Positions 61,064 through 64,000 of a stretch of DNA of 64,000 nt are shown one piece after another. The notes under the pieces are model-generated. The model was not told the origin of the DNA. It saw only the letters and a list, made by a program, of their open reading frames with translations, and made no database searches. The translations under genes and the position numbers were made by a program. This stretch comes from Hyphomonas johnsonii MHS-2. Lineage in GTDB: Bacteria > Pseudomonadota > Alphaproteobacteria > Caulobacterales > Hyphomonadaceae. The stretch lies in the NCBI RefSeq assembly GCF_000685275.1, contig NZ_ARYK01000001.1:62001-126000 (forward strand), in the 5' to 3' direction. How positions within the stretch are numbered: position 1 is the stretch's first letter; each line of letters opens with the position of its first letter.

Positions 61064-62668
61064 ATGAAACTGAGGGATAACGAAACCCATCGCTTCGGCT
61101 CGGCGGAGTTCTGCGATAAGCGCGATTTAAACCTCGCAGGCATGCTTAAACAGCGCCCACACTCGCTTCTAGTTGGATTTAACGGCAAGCGGCCCGTCTT
61201 CTACGGTGACGCTGGCGGCCTGCTTCTTATTGGTGGAGCGCGAGGCGGAAAGCTGAAAGACTTGCTCTCCTATAATCTGTGCGCAGGCATCCATAGCCCT
61301 TCGATGCTTGTGCTGGATATGAAGGGCGAACTGGCGGCTATCAGCCAGGATCAAACACTCGACAAAAAACACTGCGTTTACTGGAATCCGGCAGCCCTCC
61401 ATGGCTTGCCTCAACACCGCATCAATCCTGTTGATTATGTGCGGATTGATAGCCCCAGCTTGATCTCAGATGTCAAAGTGCTGGCGCATAATCTCATCCC
61501 GCCATCAGGCAGGCATAACGGGGATTATTTCGAAGCGCGGGCGCGAGAGTTTCTCGAAGGGATCATTCTGACGCTTGTGCGGTTGCACGGTGTTTTGACG
61601 CTCGCGCTTTTGTACGAAGCCGTGAACCTCATTCCTGGCGGCGGGGAAGCGTGGCTCAATTTTGCGTTCGAGATGAACCAGTCCGGCTTCGCTGTCTCAG
61701 CGCGCATCGAAGAGGAAATTGCCGCCTCCCGCGACGGTCATTCCGGCTCGGGCTTTCAAGGCATTCTGGGGGAGGTGTTCAAAGCTTTGTCGCCGCTTTC
61801 AGATCCGACGCTGATGGCAGCGGTGTCGCCGCCCTTTGATTTCTCCATGGAGCAAATGTGTGCAGATCAGGCAGTTCAGCTTTACATCATGCCGCCTGCT
61901 GAATTCATTGAGCCCTGGGCTCCCGTGATCAAGGCGCTGTTTGTGGCGGGGATGATCTACAAGGCGCGAAAAGCCCAAGCGCCGCAGCAAACATGGATTC
62001 TCGATGAGTGCGCGCAGCTCGGCGGGTTTCCGCTCGTCGAGAAACTCTTCACCTATGGGGCCGGGATCGGGATACGTCCGTGGGCGGTGTTCCAGTCGGT
62101 TTTCCAGATGGAGCGGATTGGCAAGGGCGCGCAAAACATCATCACCTCAAGTGCGCAGCTGAGGAGCTATTTTGCCATTCGCGATATTGAGACGGCGCAA
62201 AGCGTCTCTCGGATGCTTGGCGCGCAGACGCTCGAATGCGATGATGAATTGATGCAGCAACGGGCGCGCCACGCCAGGCATCAGGCGATGCAATCCATGA
62301 TGAGCGGCGGCGATCCGCTGATGGCGGGGATGAGCATTGCCCACCATGGGCGCGAAGCGCAGCAAAGAAGCAAACAGCACCGCCAGCTTCGCACGCCCGA
62401 GGAAGTGCTAAATACCCCCAAGGACCAGCAATACATCTTCACCGACGCTTTGCCTAAGCCGCTATTGGCCGAGCGAAAGCCTTATTACGAGCAGTCCTTC
62501 ATGGCGGGTCGCTATCATCCGAACCCCTATCACCCGCCGGAGGGCCGCGTGCGTGTTAAGACGCGCTGGGGGCGTGCTTGGCGAGCGGTTGTTCGAGAGC
62601 CAGTGCCAGCGGCCTTCGCCGACTACCCGCAATATGCGGATGGTTGGTGGTCCCGCATCGCGCCTTAG
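61064..62668 (+). CDS. VirD4/TraG-type coupling protein with variant Walker A
   Basis: 534 residues of the type IV coupling protein family. The Walker A region reads IGGARGGKLKDLL with Lys63 followed by Leu rather than Ser/Thr, and Walker B is WILDECAQLGG (Asp314, Glu315). Other conserved blocks are SMLVLDMKGELAA, YWNPA and FAIRDIETAQSVSRMLG. It has no N-terminal membrane helices, unlike VirD4, so it may dock to membrane partners such as the small proteins just upstream. It would deliver the relaxase-DNA complex to a mating channel supplied in trans. Confidence 0.82.
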   Translation: MKLRDNETHRFGSAEFCDKRDLNLAGMLKQRPHSLLVGFNGKRPVFYGDAGGLLLIGGARGGKLKDLLSYNLCAGIHSPSMLVLDMKGELAAISQDQTLDKKHCVYWNPAALHGLPQHRINPVDYVRIDSPSLISDVKVLAHNLIPPSGRHNGDYFEARAREFLEGIILTLVRLHGVLTLALLYEAVNLIPGGGEAWLNFAFEMNQSGFAVSARIEEEIAASRDGHSGSGFQGILGEVFKALSPLSDPTLMAAVSPPFDFSMEQMCADQAVQLYIMPPAEFIEPWAPVIKALFVAGMIYKARKAQAPQQTWILDECAQLGGFPLVEKLFTYGAGIGIRPWAVFQSVFQMERIGKGAQNIITSSAQLRSYFAIRDIETAQSVSRMLGAQTLECDDELMQQRARHARHQAMQSMMSGGDPLMAGMSIAHHGREAQQRSKQHRQLRTPEEVLNTPKDQQYIFTDALPKPLLAERKPYYEQSFMAGRYHPNPYHPPEGRVRVKTRWGRAWRAVVREPVPAAFADYPQYADGWWSRIAP

Positions 62669-62703
62669 ACGGCACAGCTTCCAAATCAAATGCGGAGCAA
62701 TCC

Positions 62704-62934
62704 ATGGAACACCCGAACATCACAACCAGCGCCGAAGCGAGCATGCTGGAGAAGCATCGCAAGCCTTTGGTGCCTAGCCTTGATCTGACGCCGGGCGGAA
62801 GCCTGCAATACCAGACCGATTATGATGTTGAGCGCATGCGTGAGCGGCGCATCAGCTTTATCCGCCATCGCTTGTCGATGGCCTCACACAAGGTTCAACG
62901 AGATCACGATCAAGCTATTTCTCAAGAGCAATAG
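62704..62934 (+). CDS. small protein of unknown function
   Basis: 76 residues from ATG 62704. The sequence starts MEHPNITTSAEASMLEKHR and ends in a charged helix (RERRISFIRHRLSMASHKVQ). Not recognised. It lies 35 bases after the coupling protein and 29 before the next gene, in a same-strand operon. No clear Shine-Dalgarno. Confidence 0.5.
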   Translation: MEHPNITTSAEASMLEKHRKPLVPSLDLTPGGSLQYQTDYDVERMRERRISFIRHRLSMASHKVQRDHDQAISQEQ

Positions 62935-62963
62935 CCAACTCAAACCACTAGAAAGGACATCCC

Positions 62964-63383
62964 ATGAGTGAAGCCCCACCAGGCAACCCGAAAACTGAAA
63001 ATGCCCCCGAGATTGTGCTGCGTGACAATGCCTTGCGCGCCGCGATCTGGAAGGTCGATGGTGAGTATGGCCCGATCTACAACACAAAAATCTCCCGCTA
63101 CTATAAGAATGACGAGGGTGAGATTCGTGAGACAAGTTCCCTGCGTGAGCGGGACTTGCTGCCAGCCGCAGAGCTTGCGGCAGAAGCCCATCGCAGCATC
63201 AGAGACCGTAAGCGGGAAAACGCCCAGACACGCTCCGAGCGTGATCAGCAGTCAGATCAGAGCAATCACGACTGGCATGATGACGAACTGTCACGCGGCG
63301 ACATTCAGCGCGAACGCTTCAAGCAAGAGCGCGAGACAAAAGGCACTCGCCGCACGCGCCCACGAGATAGAACGGCCCGCTGA
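62964..63383 (+). CDS. conserved-looking mobilization-region protein
   Basis: 139 residues, ATG after GAAAGGACATCCC. The first half (APEIVLRDNALRAAIWKVDG and YYKNDEGEIRETSSLRERDL) resembles small proteins found near relaxase and coupling-protein genes on plasmids. The second half is a long hydrophilic stretch rich in Arg, Asp and Ser. The stop codon falls in the loop of a 7-bp hairpin. Function unknown. Confidence 0.65.
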   Translation: MSEAPPGNPKTENAPEIVLRDNALRAAIWKVDGEYGPIYNTKISRYYKNDEGEIRETSSLRERDLLPAAELAAEAHRSIRDRKRENAQTRSERDQQSDQSNHDWHDDELSRGDIQRERFKQERETKGTRRTRPRDRTAR

Positions 63384-63393
63384 GATGCGGGCC
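63374..63393. terminator. hairpin spanning the stop codon
   Basis: GGCCCGC (63374-63380) and GCGGGCC (63387-63393) form a stem whose loop contains the TGA. No T run follows, so termination would be weak, and pausing or protection is also possible. Confidence 0.3.
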
Positions 63394-63413
63394 TAAAGCC
63401 AACCCATTTCTTC

Positions 63414-63454
63414 TTGACGATTTTGAAAAGTGAGCGTATGTTCACTATCTGTTC
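63414..63454 (+). promoter_or_regulatory. promoter overlapped by an alphaproteobacterial LexA (SOS) box
   Basis: TTGACG (63414-63419) and TATGTT (63437-63442) are spaced by 17 bases. GTTC (63440-63443), seven bases and GTTC (63451-63454) match the alphaproteobacterial LexA consensus GTTC-N7-GTTC exactly and overlap the -10 end. An AGTGA-N8-TCACT repeat (63429-63446) overlaps as well. LexA bound there would block the promoter of the recombinase operon, so it should be induced by DNA damage. Confidence 0.75.
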
Positions 63455-63505
63455 TTTTGGTCGATCCCGTTGGATTGAGCAAAGCAAGAAGAGGAAAGGA
63501 CGAAG

Positions 63506-63523
63506 ATGATTGAAACACGCTAA
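63506..63523 (+). other. possible 5-codon leader frame
   Basis: ATGATTGAAACACGCTAA follows AGGAAAGGACGAAG, a stronger ribosome site than the next gene has. It could be a leader that tunes translation of the downstream gene, or simply a chance frame. Confidence 0.3.
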
Positions 63524-63543
63524 CTAGAAAAGGAACACGAGTC

Positions 63544-63918
63544 ATGGAGGAAACCAGGACCACGCAACTGTCACCGGAACGCGCAGCCGGAACGCCAATA
63601 GAGGGGCGAAGCCAGCGCGAATTTAAGAACACCGTGTCGGTCGATCTCGAAGCCTATATGCCGCTTCTCGAAGACACGGACATTCCCGACGATCAAAAGC
63701 TTGAATTGCTGCAGGCACTATATGCCATCATGGCGAGCTTTGTTGATCTGGGGTTTTCGCTTGAAACGAGCCCCTGTGGAAAACCGCAAAAAACTGGCGA
63801 TCCTTCGGCTCAAGCCCTTCGCGATCATGTATACTCTTCTCATCAAAATCAAATTGAGCGCTTTAAAAATGTTGCAGACCGCACGTGCGATGTTGCAGGG
63901 GAAGGAGTCGAAGCATGA
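63544..63918 (+). CDS. protein of unknown function coupled to a serine recombinase
   Basis: 124 residues, ATG after AAAAGGAACACGAG. Not recognised. The central part is helical (DDQKLELLQALYAIMASFVD) and the ends are hydrophilic. Its TGA overlaps the ATG of the recombinase gene (ATGA), so it may be a recombination directionality factor or a recombinase partner. It is the first gene behind the SOS-type promoter. Confidence 0.6.
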   Translation: MEETRTTQLSPERAAGTPIEGRSQREFKNTVSVDLEAYMPLLEDTDIPDDQKLELLQALYAIMASFVDLGFSLETSPCGKPQKTGDPSAQALRDHVYSSHQNQIERFKNVADRTCDVAGEGVEA

Positions 63919-64000
63919 CCCTACAAGCCAAGACAAAAACTGCGATTATCTATTGCCGGATATCATCGCTAAAACAGGCCTCAGACGGGGACGGGCTCAA
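63915..64000 (+). CDS. serine recombinase, N-terminal fragment (cut by window)
   Basis: Only the first 28 residues are visible: MTLQAKTKTAIIYCRISSLK then QASDGDGL. AIIYCRISS with the nucleophile serine pair and a following Q is the start of a serine resolvase/invertase or large serine integrase catalytic domain; the ISSxxQxxxGxxL pattern suits large serine recombinases. Likely the integrase of the element. Translation is coupled to the preceding gene. Confidence 0.75.
   Translation, partial: MTLQAKTKTAIIYCRISSLKQASDGDGL

Larger units (their letters stand above)
43134..64000. mobile_element. integrative mobilizable element (continues past the window)
   Basis: From about 43.13 kb the base composition and codon use shift to lower GC and stay so to the end. 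The region carries MobC, a HUH relaxase, ArdA, a VirD4-type coupling protein and a serine recombinase at the right edge, and defence-like cargo. There are no VirB-type mating-pore genes in view, so it would be mobilised in trans unless they follow. The left end is judged from the composition shift and the interrupted frame; the exact end and the right end are not visible. Confidence 0.8.

Noticed and set aside
1-64000. tRNA, rRNA and CRISPR arrays.
   Set aside because: No cloverleaf, rRNA segment or regularly spaced repeat was recognised by eye; a tRNAscan or CRISPR search could still find something missed.

Overview
The left two thirds of the window (bases 1 to about 43,130) is GC-rich chromosome of an aerobic alphaproteobacterium. 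The gene content fits the Hyphomonadaceae/Caulobacterales side of the class: System I cytochrome c maturation genes, an HWE/HisKA_2 histidine kinase, a large TonB receptor divergent from a secreted S9 peptidase, a two-subunit methylmalonyl-CoA mutase and many short-chain catabolic enzymes. The placement is inferred from gene content and base composition, not from a marker gene.

Chromosomal part, left to right. The window opens inside a DnaJ/CbpA-type co-chaperone. A PepSY protein with an OmpR-type regulator and its kinase follows, then the haem-handling genes ccmI-ccmE-ccmF-ccmH and a convergent prepilin peptidase. An alpha/beta-hydrolase/OsmC fusion leads into a DegP/HtrA protease followed by a second two-component system and glnE. 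Next come an EF-hand protein, a sigma/anti-sigma/Spy-like operon, a formaldehyde-activating-like protein, an amidase and an orphan histidine kinase. mutB and mutA follow on the minus strand with a beta-barrel gene between them. A membrane protein with a TIR/deoxyribosyltransferase-like tail comes next, then a TetR regulator facing an AhpD-like gene across two palindromic operators. A carotenoid oxygenase is divergent from a second TetR gene; nitronate monooxygenase, a holin-like protein, a second amidase and glycerol kinase follow. The chromosome ends with the TonB receptor/S9 peptidase pair and a glycosyltransferase flanked by two copies of a 51-52 bp direct repeat.

From about 43,130 to the end of the window lies an accessory element of lower GC. 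It looks like an integrative mobilizable element: MobC and a HUH relaxase on the left, ArdA antirestriction, a VirD4-type coupling protein and small cargo proteins on the right, and the start of a serine recombinase at the very edge. No mating-pore genes are visible, so transfer would need a helper unless they lie beyond the window. The left junction appears to cut a chromosomal gene just after a twin-arginine signal.

The middle of the element (46.3-55.0 kb) is a defence-like cluster: the known IetA/IetS ATPase-subtilisin pair, a DUF3800-like protein, and, divergent from it, a 1,305-residue protein that I read as an Mrr-like nuclease, TPR array, GreA/GreB C-terminal-like fold and PIN nuclease. 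I do not recognise this four-part protein as a described system. The recombinase operon at the right has a textbook alphaproteobacterial LexA box overlapping its promoter, so mobility is probably induced by DNA damage.
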